DNA from: Fontibacillus phaseoli
GTDB taxonomy: Bacteria > Bacillota > Bacilli > Paenibacillales > Paenibacillaceae
Direction: 5' to 3'
Assembly: GCF_003337355.1 (NCBI RefSeq)
Contig: NZ_QPJW01000012.1
Coordinates: 62,001-126,000, forward strand
DNA length: 64,000 nucleotides
The position numbers and the translations under genes were made by a program. Positions 15,956-24,586 of this stretch are shown piece by piece (position 1 is the stretch's first letter; each line of letters begins with the position of its first letter). Under the pieces are notes generated by a model that did not search any database, had not been told where the DNA came from, and saw only the letters and a program-made list of their open reading frames with translations.

Positions 15956-17254
15956 ATGGCATCTATGTCCCGCTCCAAGTTGTGGTCGATCCGCAACTAC
16001 CGGAGCATGTTTTCCGCCTACGCGCTCGCCTCGTTCGGCGACTGGTTCGACGCGCTGGCGATCCAGGTTTTGGTCGTTTACCGCTGGGGCATCGACCCGT
16101 TTTTGATCGCGCTTATTCCGGTATGCATGGCGCTGCCGTCCGTTTTGTTCAGCTCCTTTGCGGGTACGCTGGCAGACCGGGTACAACAGGCCAAGCTGAT
16201 GATGTTCTGCGATCTGCTGACCGTACTCTTGACGGTTGGTGTGTTGTTCGCTCCGAATTTTGCATGGCTGCTGCCGCTGCTGGCCTTGCGGGCCATGGCC
16301 GGCGTGTTTCATGTGCCGGCCCAGCAGGCGCTGACCCGCCGGGTCGTTCCGGCGGATTTGCTGCTGCAGGCAACCTCCTATAACGGCTTGGTAGGTCAAG
16401 GTTCGAAGGTAGCCGGGCCACTGTTGGGGGCGGTAACGCTTGCCGCCCTGTCTCCGCAGGCTTGTATCGTGATCAATATGGGAGCGAGACTGTTGTCCGC
16501 CCTGTTGCTGCTGGGATTATGGCGCGCACCTCAAAATTCTGCGGTACAAGAGGAGAAGGTCGCTGCAAAAGGAAGGGCCGGGAAACAAAGTTTCTGGAGC
16601 GAATGGAAAGAGGGTTGGGTATTTCTTTGGCATCACAAAGTGGTGTTTCATACCGTGCTTTTTGGCTTTGTCGGTTTGGCGGCCATCTTGATGGTCGATT
16701 ATCAGTTTCCGACCCTGTTTAAGTCCATCTCGCCCCAGGACGAATCGTTGACCGGCCAAGTAGTCGCTGCCATAGGAGCAGGCGCTGTAGGCGTAATCCT
16801 ATTATTGAACCGGCTCGACAGGATCAGCTATGGCTGGGGACTGGGCGGAGGCTGCGGATTAATCGGAGTCGGCGTCGCGCTGCTCGGCTTATGCCCTCCG
16901 GGAAGCCATCTTCTTTGGCTGCTGGGATTTGGTTTGTTGATCGGAGTCGGCAATGGGGCATATATTCTGGCTCAAAATTATATTTTGCAAAAGGAAACCT
17001 CGCCGGAGGTCGTCGGTCGCGTGTTCGGCATTCAGAATACGATGAACAGCTTAGTGATGCTGACTGCGCCGCTGGCGGGAGGCCTGTTGATCAGGGCTGT
17101 TTCCGTCGGAACAGCATTTATGTCCATCGGCGTGGTGATGCTTGTGCTTGGTCTGCTTGGGGTTTTGTTCCGCCGCCTGCTGTGGCCTCATACCGAAGCT
17201 GCGGCAATTGGCTCTCCCGCATCTGAATCCGTCACGCTAAATCAGACCAGCTAG
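15956..17254 (+). CDS. MFS transporter (MFS_3 / macrolide-efflux-like)
   Basis: 432 residues with GGAGG nine bases upstream of ATG 15956. It has about twelve membrane segments; the start (LWSIRNYRSMFSAYALASFGDWF) and the loop FAGTLADRVQQAKLMM are characteristic of the MefA-like MFS_3 branch of efflux pumps. The C-terminal tail is polar. It belongs to a different MFS branch from the pump at 13035. The upstream winged-helix gene is the likely regulator. Confidence 0.82.
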   Translation: MASMSRSKLWSIRNYRSMFSAYALASFGDWFDALAIQVLVVYRWGIDPFLIALIPVCMALPSVLFSSFAGTLADRVQQAKLMMFCDLLTVLLTVGVLFAPNFAWLLPLLALRAMAGVFHVPAQQALTRRVVPADLLLQATSYNGLVGQGSKVAGPLLGAVTLAALSPQACIVINMGARLLSALLLLGLWRAPQNSAVQEEKVAAKGRAGKQSFWSEWKEGWVFLWHHKVVFHTVLFGFVGLAAILMVDYQFPTLFKSISPQDESLTGQVVAAIGAGAVGVILLLNRLDRISYGWGLGGGCGLIGVGVALLGLCPPGSHLLWLLGFGLLIGVGNGAYILAQNYILQKETSPEVVGRVFGIQNTMNSLVMLTAPLAGGLLIRAVSVGTAFMSIGVVMLVLGLLGVLFRRLLWPHTEAAAIGSPASESVTLNQTS

Positions 17255-17356
17255 GTAAATCGTGATATTTTTAACAAATCCAAGCAGGAATTTATGAAAG
17301 TTACAGGGAATAATTAGAAAATAAAGCTAAATCTGCGATTTGAAGGAGTAAGTGAA

Positions 17357-18829
17357 GTGCGGATTATTTATATTCTGATGTTCCTGTCGCTATGGTCCCT
17401 GGGGCTGTTTATTTTACTGCACAGAACAAGGTCCAACATATGGATCGGATTAACGATCTTGCTTGGAGGTTCAGCCAGTTACGCGTTCAGCATGCATCTG
17501 TCAATTATGCCCGTGTTTGCTGACGCCGCGTGGCTGCCCCCGTTTATTAGCCGGTTACTGTACCTTTCGACGGTGATCGGGATGAACATCTATTTCTTTG
17601 TTCTGCCTTATGTTTTTAGTATGGGCGGCTTATGGCTTAATGAGAGGATGTCCTCCCGGTGGAAATGGGGTTTGACGGGACTGCTTTTATCGGGGATGGT
17701 GCTGCTGCTGGGAACCCATTTGCGGAACGGTCCCTGGAACATCTTTGAAATCGGCCGCTTCCGCTGGTGGGACGGCATGTTCGTCGCGATCGGCTGCTTT
17801 TTTTATTTGCTGGCTTACTTCCGCGAAAAAAATGAATTAAGAAGGCGCAGCCAACGCAGAACGCTGTTGTTTCCCCTCGTGATGATCTGGGCTTTTATGT
17901 CCGATTACGTTGGTTTCGACTATTTGGAGTTGGGCTGGTGGTCATTTGATCTGCGGAGCAACGGGATGTGGCAGGCCAACTTCATCGTGATCCTTGCGAC
18001 CGTCGTCGTTGTTCTCTTCTTTACGATCCGTTACGGATTCCTCGGCATCAAGCTGCGAATCGAGCGGGAAAGGATCGATTATTCCATCCGTACCCTTACG
18101 ATGGGCGTGTCCATTCTGAATCACTCCATCAAGAACGAGATTCAAAAAATAGACTATCTCGCCGAGAAAAGCAGGACTTTGCTCTCCACGGGGCAATCGG
18201 AAAAAGCCGTCCAAACAATCGGCCAAGTCCACGGCCTGACGGCCCATCTGCTTCATATGGTAAACCGGATCAAGGAAAAAGCGGAGGATGTGGTGCTGGA
18301 TGAGAACGAGCATGAGGTCCGTAAGCTGTTGGACGATGCCTTGACCTCCAGCGGAACCCTTACGGAGAATGGTGAGGTCACCCTGTCCGTTTCTTATGGA
18401 GCCGAGGGAATACTGACCTGCGATGCGGTGCATATCAGAGAGACTCTCTCGAATCTGATCCGCAATGCCATCGATGCGATGCCGCCCGGCGGTGGAGTGG
18501 TGGAACTGCATACCTCGGCAATCCGGAAGGAATTCAGGATCGAGGTCAGAGACAATGGAGCGGGCATCCCCCCGGAACATCTGGCGAAAATCTTCGAACC
18601 GTTCTTTACCACCAAGAAAAACGCGCTCAATTACGGGCTCGGGCTCTCCTATTGCAGCAGCGTGATGTCCAAACACGGAGGCAGGCTTTCCGTGGCCGAA
18701 AGCGAACCCGGCAAAGGAACGACGATTATGCTTCATTTTCCAAAATACAAATTCAAACCCGAGTCTCCGGCGCCAAGCCTCAAATTTCCGAGAGAGCACC
18801 GCCGACTGGACCCTCTGAATCCTTCTTAA
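17357..18829 (+). CDS. Membrane sensor histidine kinase
   Basis: 490 residues from GTG 17357, eight bases after GAAGGAG. About seven hydrophobic segments fill residues 1-230 with no obvious extracytoplasmic sensor loop. The phospho-acceptor region is NHSIKNEIQKI (His256), an atypical H-box closer to SpoIIAB/CitA-like kinases than to NarX-type kinases. The ATPase domain has N-box NLIRNAIDAM, G1 DNGAGI, FEPFFTTK and G2 GLGLSYC. It is convergent with the response regulator gene, and their stop codons share TTAA. It most likely phosphorylates that regulator. Confidence 0.85.
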   Translation: MRIIYILMFLSLWSLGLFILLHRTRSNIWIGLTILLGGSASYAFSMHLSIMPVFADAAWLPPFISRLLYLSTVIGMNIYFFVLPYVFSMGGLWLNERMSSRWKWGLTGLLLSGMVLLLGTHLRNGPWNIFEIGRFRWWDGMFVAIGCFFYLLAYFREKNELRRRSQRRTLLFPLVMIWAFMSDYVGFDYLELGWWSFDLRSNGMWQANFIVILATVVVVLFFTIRYGFLGIKLRIERERIDYSIRTLTMGVSILNHSIKNEIQKIDYLAEKSRTLLSTGQSEKAVQTIGQVHGLTAHLLHMVNRIKEKAEDVVLDENEHEVRKLLDDALTSSGTLTENGEVTLSVSYGAEGILTCDAVHIRETLSNLIRNAIDAMPPGGGVVELHTSAIRKEFRIEVRDNGAGIPPEHLAKIFEPFFTTKKNALNYGLGLSYCSSVMSKHGGRLSVAESEPGKGTTIMLHFPKYKFKPESPAPSLKFPREHRRLDPLNPS

Positions 18830-19413
18830 TCCATCTTGAAATGGGTAAGTTTGTTCTTGATACTGCGCAACTGGGTTTTGATCGTGTTGGTCGATTTGTG
18901 CAGGCGTTCGGAAATTTCCCGTTTGCTCATTCCGCTCCGGCGCAGCTCAAACACCTCGCGTTCGGTCGGTGACAGTTCCATCAGTTGAACTTCGCTCCGC
19001 ATCGCCCGTGCGGCATCGGGATGTATGGAAGCCCGGCCGCTATTGGCCTCGCGGATCGCATGCAAGATATCCCGGTAGCTCGACTTGTTTATGTAATTCA
19101 TAGCGCCTAGCCGGAAAGACTTCATAATCACTTCGGCTTCGGTTATGGAAGTAAGCATGATGATTTTTACGGAGCGGTTCCGGTCCTGGTGCAGAATTTG
19201 CTCGGCGGCGTCCAGTCCGTCCAGATTGTTGCCCGTCAGGTTGATATCCATCAGAATCACGTCCAGATCCTGGTGCGAAGCCAGTTCAATGGCTTCCTCC
19301 TTGGTTGCGGCGACCCCGGCCACAACGATGTCAGGCTCGTCTGCCAAATCTCCACTAATATGTTCTCGCCAAAAGGAATCGTCCTCCACCAGCATGACCC
19401 GAATTCGCTCCAT
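18826..19413 (-). CDS. NarL/LuxR-type response regulator
   Basis: 195 residues. The receiver has acidic pocket EDD (residues 10-12), phospho-acceptor Asp56 (ILMDIN), Thr in MLTSI and Lys in INKSS. The C-terminal HTH is LuxR-like (LSPTEREVFELRRSGMSKRE, then TNTIKTQLRSIKNKL). It is convergent with the kinase gene and divergent from the tail operon, with a large inverted repeat in the shared intergenic space. The context suggests that it controls the tail operon and its own expression; that is inference. Confidence 0.88.
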   Translation of the reverse strand: MERIRVMLVEDDSFWREHISGDLADEPDIVVAGVAATKEEAIELASHQDLDVILMDINLTGNNLDGLDAAEQILHQDRNRSVKIIMLTSITEAEVIMKSFRLGAMNYINKSSYRDILHAIREANSGRASIHPDAARAMRSEVQLMELSPTEREVFELRRSGMSKREISERLHKSTNTIKTQLRSIKNKLTHFKMD

Positions 19414-19486
19414 GAATATAAACCCCTCCGCATTTTACAGATGTTTACAATTAAAACTAGTATATCAGCGACTGCGACAAAAAGGT

Positions 19487-19556
19487 AGGATGAACCTCTT
19501 TCACCCCCAGGTGAAGAAAGTTCATCCTATTCGCCGTTTCACGCCCGGCCTATAAT
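19487..19556 (+). promoter_or_regulatory. Large inverted repeat and -10 box before the tail operon
   Basis: Arms AGGATGAACCTCTTTCACC (19487-19505) and GGTGAAGAAAGTTCATCCT (19510-19528) match at 16 of 19 positions. TATAAT stands at 19551-19556, but the -35 position (about 19528-19533) has no TTGACA match. The repeat centre would be near -55 from the start, a usual activator position for NarL-type regulators. A terminator is unlikely because no T-run follows. Confidence 0.55.
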
Positions 19557-19676
19557 CCGAAATGCAGCCTGTAAGTGAGTGGGCTGAACAATGAGACGGA
19601 AGGCGAGGGATTAAATTCAAAGCTTAACGTGAAAGGTTGCTTTATCCGAAACACCGGCCGAAAGGAGCGATGCGAT

Positions 19677-20144
19677 ATGTCTTTGGCCGAAGAAGTCGGC
19701 GGGCTTGCGGAACTGATCACCGCTAAATATCCGGAAGCCGTCGTTCACCGCTTCCAGGAGCCGCCTCTGCCGGCGGCGGGGGAGTTTGCGGTCACTTTGA
19801 AACAGGAGACCCGGCGGAGCGAAACGCGAAGCCAAACCCGGGTCGAACGGCAGTATATGATGGTTTGCTATGCCAATGATGCGAAAACGGCGATTCTTAC
19901 CATGGAAGCGCTAAGCCGCAGCCTTATGAACGAAGGCGTGGATGCCGGGGGTGTGCTCTCTGGACCTGTCCGAGCGGAATCCTTCACCATCGATGCCCCG
20001 GAGAAACTGGACAGCGGACTGCAGAAATGCAACGGTACGATTCATGTTCACGCAAGGGAATCCGTAACATTCAAGAACCACGAAAAAATAGGCAAGGTAG
20101 AAATGCGGTTGGCGACAATTAATTTGAAAGGTGGCATGAAATAA
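19677..20144 (+). CDS. Putative tail terminator / tail completion protein
   Basis: 155 residues from ATG 19677; AAAGGAG precedes it, and the longer frame from 19575 lacks a site. The protein carries no catalytic motif. Its place directly before the sheath gene is where PBSX-like clusters encode XkdI/XkdJ-type neck or tail-terminator proteins, so the call rests mainly on context. Its stop overlaps the sheath start (ATAATGG). Confidence 0.5.
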   Translation: MSLAEEVGGLAELITAKYPEAVVHRFQEPPLPAAGEFAVTLKQETRRSETRSQTRVERQYMMVCYANDAKTAILTMEALSRSLMNEGVDAGGVLSGPVRAESFTIDAPEKLDSGLQKCNGTIHVHARESVTFKNHEKIGKVEMRLATINLKGGMK

Positions 20145-21199
20145 TGGGTGGAACATGGGATCCGATTAGTTTACCGGTACGTCCGGGTCTGTATATTAAT
20201 TTTGTGGAGGCAGCCGCGGCGCAAATCAAGGGCGGTACGCGGGGCACGGTAGGCCTGCCGTTATTCCAATACACAGGAGCGGAAGCAGGCAAGTTTTACA
20301 CGATTGAAAAGGAAGCGGAAGCGGTCGTGCTGTTCGGAATCGCCGCGGTGGATCCGATTCGTCTGGTCCTGCAAGGCGGAGCGAAGGAAGTACTCGTATA
20401 TACGGTTCCGACCGGAGTAGGCGGAGCAGTCACAGCGGCTACGTATACGTCCATCCGGGATGTGTTCAGCTCCCGGCAGTTCAACGTGTTTGTTTTTCCG
20501 GATCAAATTCCGGCGGATGAACAAAAAGCGACTCAGGTTTGGTGCAAAGACAATCGCGAGGATGAAGGCAAGCATTTCATTACCGTGTTCGGCGGCTCGG
20601 TTGATGATGACCAGGATTCCTCCATCGGTAATCAGCGCTCCGTCGATCTGGCGGATGATTATGTCGTCAACTTGATTTCCGGCGTGGATATTGGCGGGAA
20701 CGTATACAGTTCATCCCGGTATGCGCCTTATATTGCGGGATTGATTGCCGGAACCGGAATCAATAAGTCCATCACGTATGCGCCGGTACGCGCTAATGAC
20801 GTTACCAAGAGGCTCAAGAATAGCGAAGTCAACGGGTCGCTGCAGAAAGGCTCCCTGGTGCTTGTCCACGACGGAGAAAAAGTGAAAGTGGAGCAAGGGC
20901 TCGTGACGAGCAAGAAAAAAATCCGTGCCATGCGGGCGCGTCAAGCCATCGCGACCGATATTCCCAAAGCGGCTGCCGAAGCTTACATAGGGAAGCTCGA
21001 CAATAACGCCGACGGCCAGGCCGCATTGATTTCAGCCGTCAAAGCCTATCTGGAGCGTCTGGAACTGAACAATGTACTGACCGATATCGTAGTCCTGCTC
21101 GATCCGGACCGGAAGTCTGAAGGAGACACGGTATTCCTGCTGATCGGCTTCACGGAAATCGACAGCATGGAACGGATTTTGCTGAGTATCAAAGTTTAG
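20144..21199 (+). CDS. Contractile tail sheath protein (XkdK-like)
   Basis: 351 residues. The start (WDPISLPVRPGLYINFVEAAAAQIKGG) is the conserved XkdK N-terminus, followed by the RGTVGLP stretch, a central variable domain (IPADEQKATQVWCKDNRED) and the C-terminal sheath domain (MERILLSIKV at the end). The length is close to the 466-residue PBSX sheath minus its insert, so this is a short, Siphon-to-Myo PBSX-like sheath. It polymerises around the tube and contracts to drive it into a target cell. Its presence shows the particle is contractile. Confidence 0.85.
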   Translation: MGGTWDPISLPVRPGLYINFVEAAAAQIKGGTRGTVGLPLFQYTGAEAGKFYTIEKEAEAVVLFGIAAVDPIRLVLQGGAKEVLVYTVPTGVGGAVTAATYTSIRDVFSSRQFNVFVFPDQIPADEQKATQVWCKDNREDEGKHFITVFGGSVDDDQDSSIGNQRSVDLADDYVVNLISGVDIGGNVYSSSRYAPYIAGLIAGTGINKSITYAPVRANDVTKRLKNSEVNGSLQKGSLVLVHDGEKVKVEQGLVTSKKKIRAMRARQAIATDIPKAAAEAYIGKLDNNADGQAALISAVKAYLERLELNNVLTDIVVLLDPDRKSEGDTVFLLIGFTEIDSMERILLSIKV

Positions 21200-21239
21200 T
21201 TTGCGGTTTTCTCATATTTAATTAATAGGAGGGGTTCAT

Positions 21240-21674
21240 GTGTTGGATTCAACCCGTGTAATTAATGGGACTTATGGATACGTGTATTACGATGGAAGAT
21301 GGCTGACCAATATCAAGTCGGCGGAAGCGAACGTGGAGATCACCAAGGAGGAAATCAAACGTTCCGGCACGCGCTGGACGGCGCATAAAGTGACCGGGCT
21401 AAGCGGATCCGGCACCATCACCGGCTACAAAGTCACCTCTGAATTCGTCGAACTGATCGGTCAGATCGCAGATGACAGCAAGGGAACGTTCGCCACGGAA
21501 CTGATTCTGAAGCTGGAGGACCCGGAATCCTATGGGGCTTACCGGGTACGGCTGAAAGGCGTCACGTTCGATAAAATTCCGCTAATGCACTTCGAGGTCG
21601 GCTCTATCGTGGAGGAAGAGCTTCCGTTCAACTTCACCGGCTATGAGCTGATGGATAAGCTCGTGGCCGAATAA
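21240..21674 (+). CDS. Tail tube protein (XkdM-like)
   Basis: 144 residues, beginning at GTG 21240 (TTG 21243 is possible) after AGGAGGGG. The strands VINGTYGYVYYDGRWLTNIKSAEANVEI and the C-terminal EELPFNFTGYELMDKL follow the XkdM/phage-like element tube fold, a beta-barrel hexamer that stacks inside the sheath. It follows the sheath gene, as in PBSX. Confidence 0.85.
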   Translation: MLDSTRVINGTYGYVYYDGRWLTNIKSAEANVEITKEEIKRSGTRWTAHKVTGLSGSGTITGYKVTSEFVELIGQIADDSKGTFATELILKLEDPESYGAYRVRLKGVTFDKIPLMHFEVGSIVEEELPFNFTGYELMDKLVAE

Positions 21675-21790
21675 AACAGTTAAGTCCGGAAGCGCAAGAA
21701 CCCGGCCCTCATAAATTTCTCTCTCCGGGTTCTTGCTTTTTCTTTTTCATGGAGAGACCTAAAATGATCAAAAAAAGGAGATCGATCGCA

Positions 21791-22189
21791 ATGGCAATTA
21801 CGGATGACAGACAAAGCAGCGTACTTCAGGCGCTCTTAAGCGCAGACAGCAAACCGACGAAGGATATTCCGCTGAAACGGCTGGGGGTTGATTTCCAGAT
21901 CCAGGCCCTGGACGGAAAGACGATAAACAAAATTCAGGAGCAGTGCACGCATTACACGGGGAAAGGCCAAAAACGGGAAAAGGTGATGGACGAGGAACAG
22001 TTCGGGGCGCTCGTCATCCAAAAGGCCTGCCTGATTCCGGATTGGTCGGCCAAAGAGCTGATCGAAAAATACGGAACGCCAACGGAAGCAATCATGGGTT
22101 TACTGCTGGCAGGGGAAATAGCGAAGCTGTCGGCGGAAATCTTGGAAATTAGCGGTTTCGATAGCGATGAAGACGAAATAAAAAACTGA
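21791..22189 (+). CDS. Tail assembly chaperone, 0-frame product (XkdN-like, G protein)
   Basis: 132 residues from ATG 21791, ten bases after AAAAGGAG. The alternative ATG at 21749 has no site. The sequence (IPLKRLGVDFQIQALDGKTINKIQEQC) is typical of the YqbN/XkdN chaperones, which coat the tape measure protein during tail assembly. The 0-frame ends at TGA 22187-22189 directly after A AAA AAC, so a fraction of ribosomes is expected to continue in the -1 frame. Confidence 0.82.
   Translation: MAITDDRQSSVLQALLSADSKPTKDIPLKRLGVDFQIQALDGKTINKIQEQCTHYTGKGQKREKVMDEEQFGALVIQKACLIPDWSAKELIEKYGTPTEAIMGLLLAGEIAKLSAEILEISGFDSDEDEIKN
22180..22186 (+). promoter_or_regulatory. -1 ribosomal frameshift slippery site A AAA AAC
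   Basis: The heptamer is in register: ATA AAA AAC TGA in frame 0, with the stop immediately downstream. It fits the X XXY YYZ rule and sits where tail phages frameshift between G and GT chaperones. Downstream GC-rich sequence (22196-22212) might form the stimulator; I did not find a clear pseudoknot. Confidence 0.8.
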
Positions 22190-22377
22190 TTAAAGCGGGC
22201 GGTGAGGCCTTTCTGTTGCATCTCATTTTTCAACGCCATCATATTTCTCCGGACGAGATGTACAACAAAGACGAGAATGTGAAGCGATTTATGTACGCTT
22301 CGATGATGCTGCAGTTGGAAGAAGAAGAAAAGATGCGGAAGCAAGAGGAGAGGGCTGCCCGCAGAATGAGGCCGTAA
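22186..22377 (+). CDS. -1 frameshift extension of the tail chaperone (GT product)
   Basis: After the slip the frame reads CTG ATT AAA GCG and stays open for 63 codons to TAA 22375-22377. The segment (AFLLHLIFQRHHISPDEM, then a charged tail LEEEEKMRKQEERAARR) has no start codon or ribosome site of its own. Full GT product: about 195 residues. The T domain of such proteins binds the tube protein and links it to the coated tape measure. Confidence 0.8.
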   Translation: MIKAGGEAFLLHLIFQRHHISPDEMYNKDENVKRFMYASMMLQLEEEEKMRKQEERAARRMRP

Positions 22378-22396
22378 AGCCGGGCCCAGGGGGTGA

Positions 22397-24586
22397 ATGG
22401 CTTTGAGTACGAGTTCCAGCCTCTCGGAGTTGGAGAAATTGTCCAACCGTATCAAAAAAGCGAAAGCGGATCTCTCAAAGTTGACGAAAGGAACGGTTCA
22501 GACCATTGGCATTGAACTGGCGTTCAAGTTCACAAGCAAGAAATCGATTAAAAAATATTTTAACAATCAGGCTGCGGAAATCCAGAAAGAGTCGCAGAAA
22601 GCCGCCCGGCTAGCAGCGGAACAGGCGAAGGCTGCAGAGGAAGCGGCAGAGAAAGCTACTATTGCTTATCTGACTCAGAACAAGGGAAAAAAGGCCAAAC
22701 AAAGTCTGAGGAAAATGCTCGCGGCTAAGGAGGCCAGGGAGAAAGCGGCCGAAGCGGCGAGGGCTGCGAAGGTTGCAGCGATACAAGCGGAAGAGGCCAG
22801 GAAAAAAGCCGCCGGCCCGAAAAGCATCCGCAGACGGATCAGTGAGAAGTTTGATGAGCCGAAAAGCAAAATCGCGGCCTATTACAAAAGGCTTCGGTAT
22901 CCGCTCGGGAATTTTGGCAACAATCCGCTGCAATCGTGGTGGTTGAAACCGAACTTGCCCGCCAAGGCGGGAAGCGCAAAAGAAAAAGCGGCGGGTGCCG
23001 CGAGTGCCGCAGCAAGCCCGCGGGACAAAATCGCCAGCGCGTTCAGTACGGCGGGAAACTGGCTTAGCTCGGTCAAGGATCAATCCTTGGAGGCGGCTAA
23101 AGTTTTCGATGCCGCTTATGTCGTTTTACGTTCCACCTCGGGGGCCTCTCAGAAGGAAATGGAGAGCCTGCTTCAATCGTTCCGAGTCGTGGGGGGGCAA
23201 GTGCCTCAAAGTTTGAGCGAAGTCGGGAAAGCAATGGGGATTTTGCAGCGGGATACAACTTTAACGGGAACCGACCTAGAGGATTTGTCCAAACTGCTTT
23301 TAACAGCTTCCAGGCTTACCGGATCGGACAGTGCCGTAGCCGCAGAATCGGCCGCAAGAGCCATGAGCGTTTGGGGGCGGGCCGCGAAGGACGCCGGACC
23401 GATGCTGGAGCAATTTTTTGCCGCAAGCCGGGCCGGAAAAGTGAATATGGGCGATTTGATGAAACGGATGGCCCAGTTCGGCGTGCCGATGCAGCAAATG
23501 GGCCTCAGCTTCGAGCAATCCATGGTGCTGTTGGCCAAATGGCAGAAAGAAGGCATTAATCCGATTGAAGATGCCCTCAAGAAAAAGATGCCTGCAGGTG
23601 GATTCGCCGACCTTGCCGATGGAATCAAAAAAGCGGCGACTTCAGCGGATGCTGCCAAACTTGTCTTGGATAACCTCGGTCCGCTGGTAGGAGGAGATCT
23701 GGTTACCGCATTGAAAGGCGGGCAAGTCGAATTCAACGGAATGCTCGGCGCCATGAACCAGTCCAAGGATGGGATTATGGGCCATGCCGAGGCCTTGCAA
23801 AGCTTTGGCGATCGTTTTGATACCTTAAAGAACCGGATTACCATTGCCCTTGCACCGTTGGGAGAAGCGTTGCTTCCGTTCGGGGAAGGTATGGTCGCGG
23901 CGTTGGAATTCGTGATGGAATACGCGGATATTATGGGAGCCGCGCTTTTAGGCATGAGCGCCGTGTTGATCACCGCGTTTGCGCCCGCGCTCTGGGCTTC
24001 GGTTACCGCGCTCTGGGCGTCGGCCATGGGAGCCTGGGCATTGGTTATTCCATTCTTGCCGCTGATCGCCATCGTCGCTTTGGTCGGGGCAGCTTTCGGT
24101 TTACTGGCTTACCTCGTCAAGTACCATATGGACGACATTCAAAGCATCATCGATACGATAACCGGCGCAATCGCAGGCGCGTTCAAATGGGTCTCTGACG
24201 GAATCAAGGGGGCTCTCCTCTCGGCCTGGGAGTTTGTAAAAGAGAAGTTCAACGAAATGAGATCGTGGTTAGGCCTTGGCGTCAGCACTCAGGCTTCCGT
24301 CCAATTGAACACGAACGGCACAAGCCCGGTCGCCTCAGCCGGCGGTCCGCCGACAAGCAAATACCACGGGATGGACTACGTTCCTTATGACGGCATGATG
24401 GCCCGGTTACATAAGGGCGAACGGATCATGACGGCGAGCGAAAACCGGGAATTTTCCCAGGGCGGCACGGGGGGAGCGATATCGATTACGGGCAATACGT
24501 TTAACGTCCGCCAGGAATCCGATATCGATGCCATTGCCAGAGCGTTGGCACGCGAAATCAAGACGGCAGGAGGATTGATGGCATAA
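22397..24586 (+). CDS. Tail tape measure protein
   Basis: 729 residues after AGGGGGT. The N-terminal ~200 residues are an Ala/Glu/Lys-rich coiled coil, the centre is the TP901-type tape measure region (ASQKEMESLLQSFR, MGDLMKRMAQFGVPMQQMG), and residues ~505-580 hold long hydrophobic stretches that may insert into a membrane. The C-terminus (YVPYDGMMARLHKGERIMT) is shared by many tape measure proteins. Tail length generally scales with this protein, so this short version implies a tail on the order of 100 nm (inference). Confidence 0.85.
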   Translation: MALSTSSSLSELEKLSNRIKKAKADLSKLTKGTVQTIGIELAFKFTSKKSIKKYFNNQAAEIQKESQKAARLAAEQAKAAEEAAEKATIAYLTQNKGKKAKQSLRKMLAAKEAREKAAEAARAAKVAAIQAEEARKKAAGPKSIRRRISEKFDEPKSKIAAYYKRLRYPLGNFGNNPLQSWWLKPNLPAKAGSAKEKAAGAASAAASPRDKIASAFSTAGNWLSSVKDQSLEAAKVFDAAYVVLRSTSGASQKEMESLLQSFRVVGGQVPQSLSEVGKAMGILQRDTTLTGTDLEDLSKLLLTASRLTGSDSAVAAESAARAMSVWGRAAKDAGPMLEQFFAASRAGKVNMGDLMKRMAQFGVPMQQMGLSFEQSMVLLAKWQKEGINPIEDALKKKMPAGGFADLADGIKKAATSADAAKLVLDNLGPLVGGDLVTALKGGQVEFNGMLGAMNQSKDGIMGHAEALQSFGDRFDTLKNRITIALAPLGEALLPFGEGMVAALEFVMEYADIMGAALLGMSAVLITAFAPALWASVTALWASAMGAWALVIPFLPLIAIVALVGAAFGLLAYLVKYHMDDIQSIIDTITGAIAGAFKWVSDGIKGALLSAWEFVKEKFNEMRSWLGLGVSTQASVQLNTNGTSPVASAGGPPTSKYHGMDYVPYDGMMARLHKGERIMTASENREFSQGGTGGAISITGNTFNVRQESDIDAIARALAREIKTAGGLMA

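Noticed and set aside
22187..22377. Frameshift as sequencing error or pseudogene
   Set aside because: A canonical slippery heptamer in the correct frame at the conserved place makes programmed frameshifting the better explanation.
23206..24072. 288-codon minus-strand frame
   Set aside because: Antisense to the tape measure gene and rich in Ser/Pro/Ala from codon bias.
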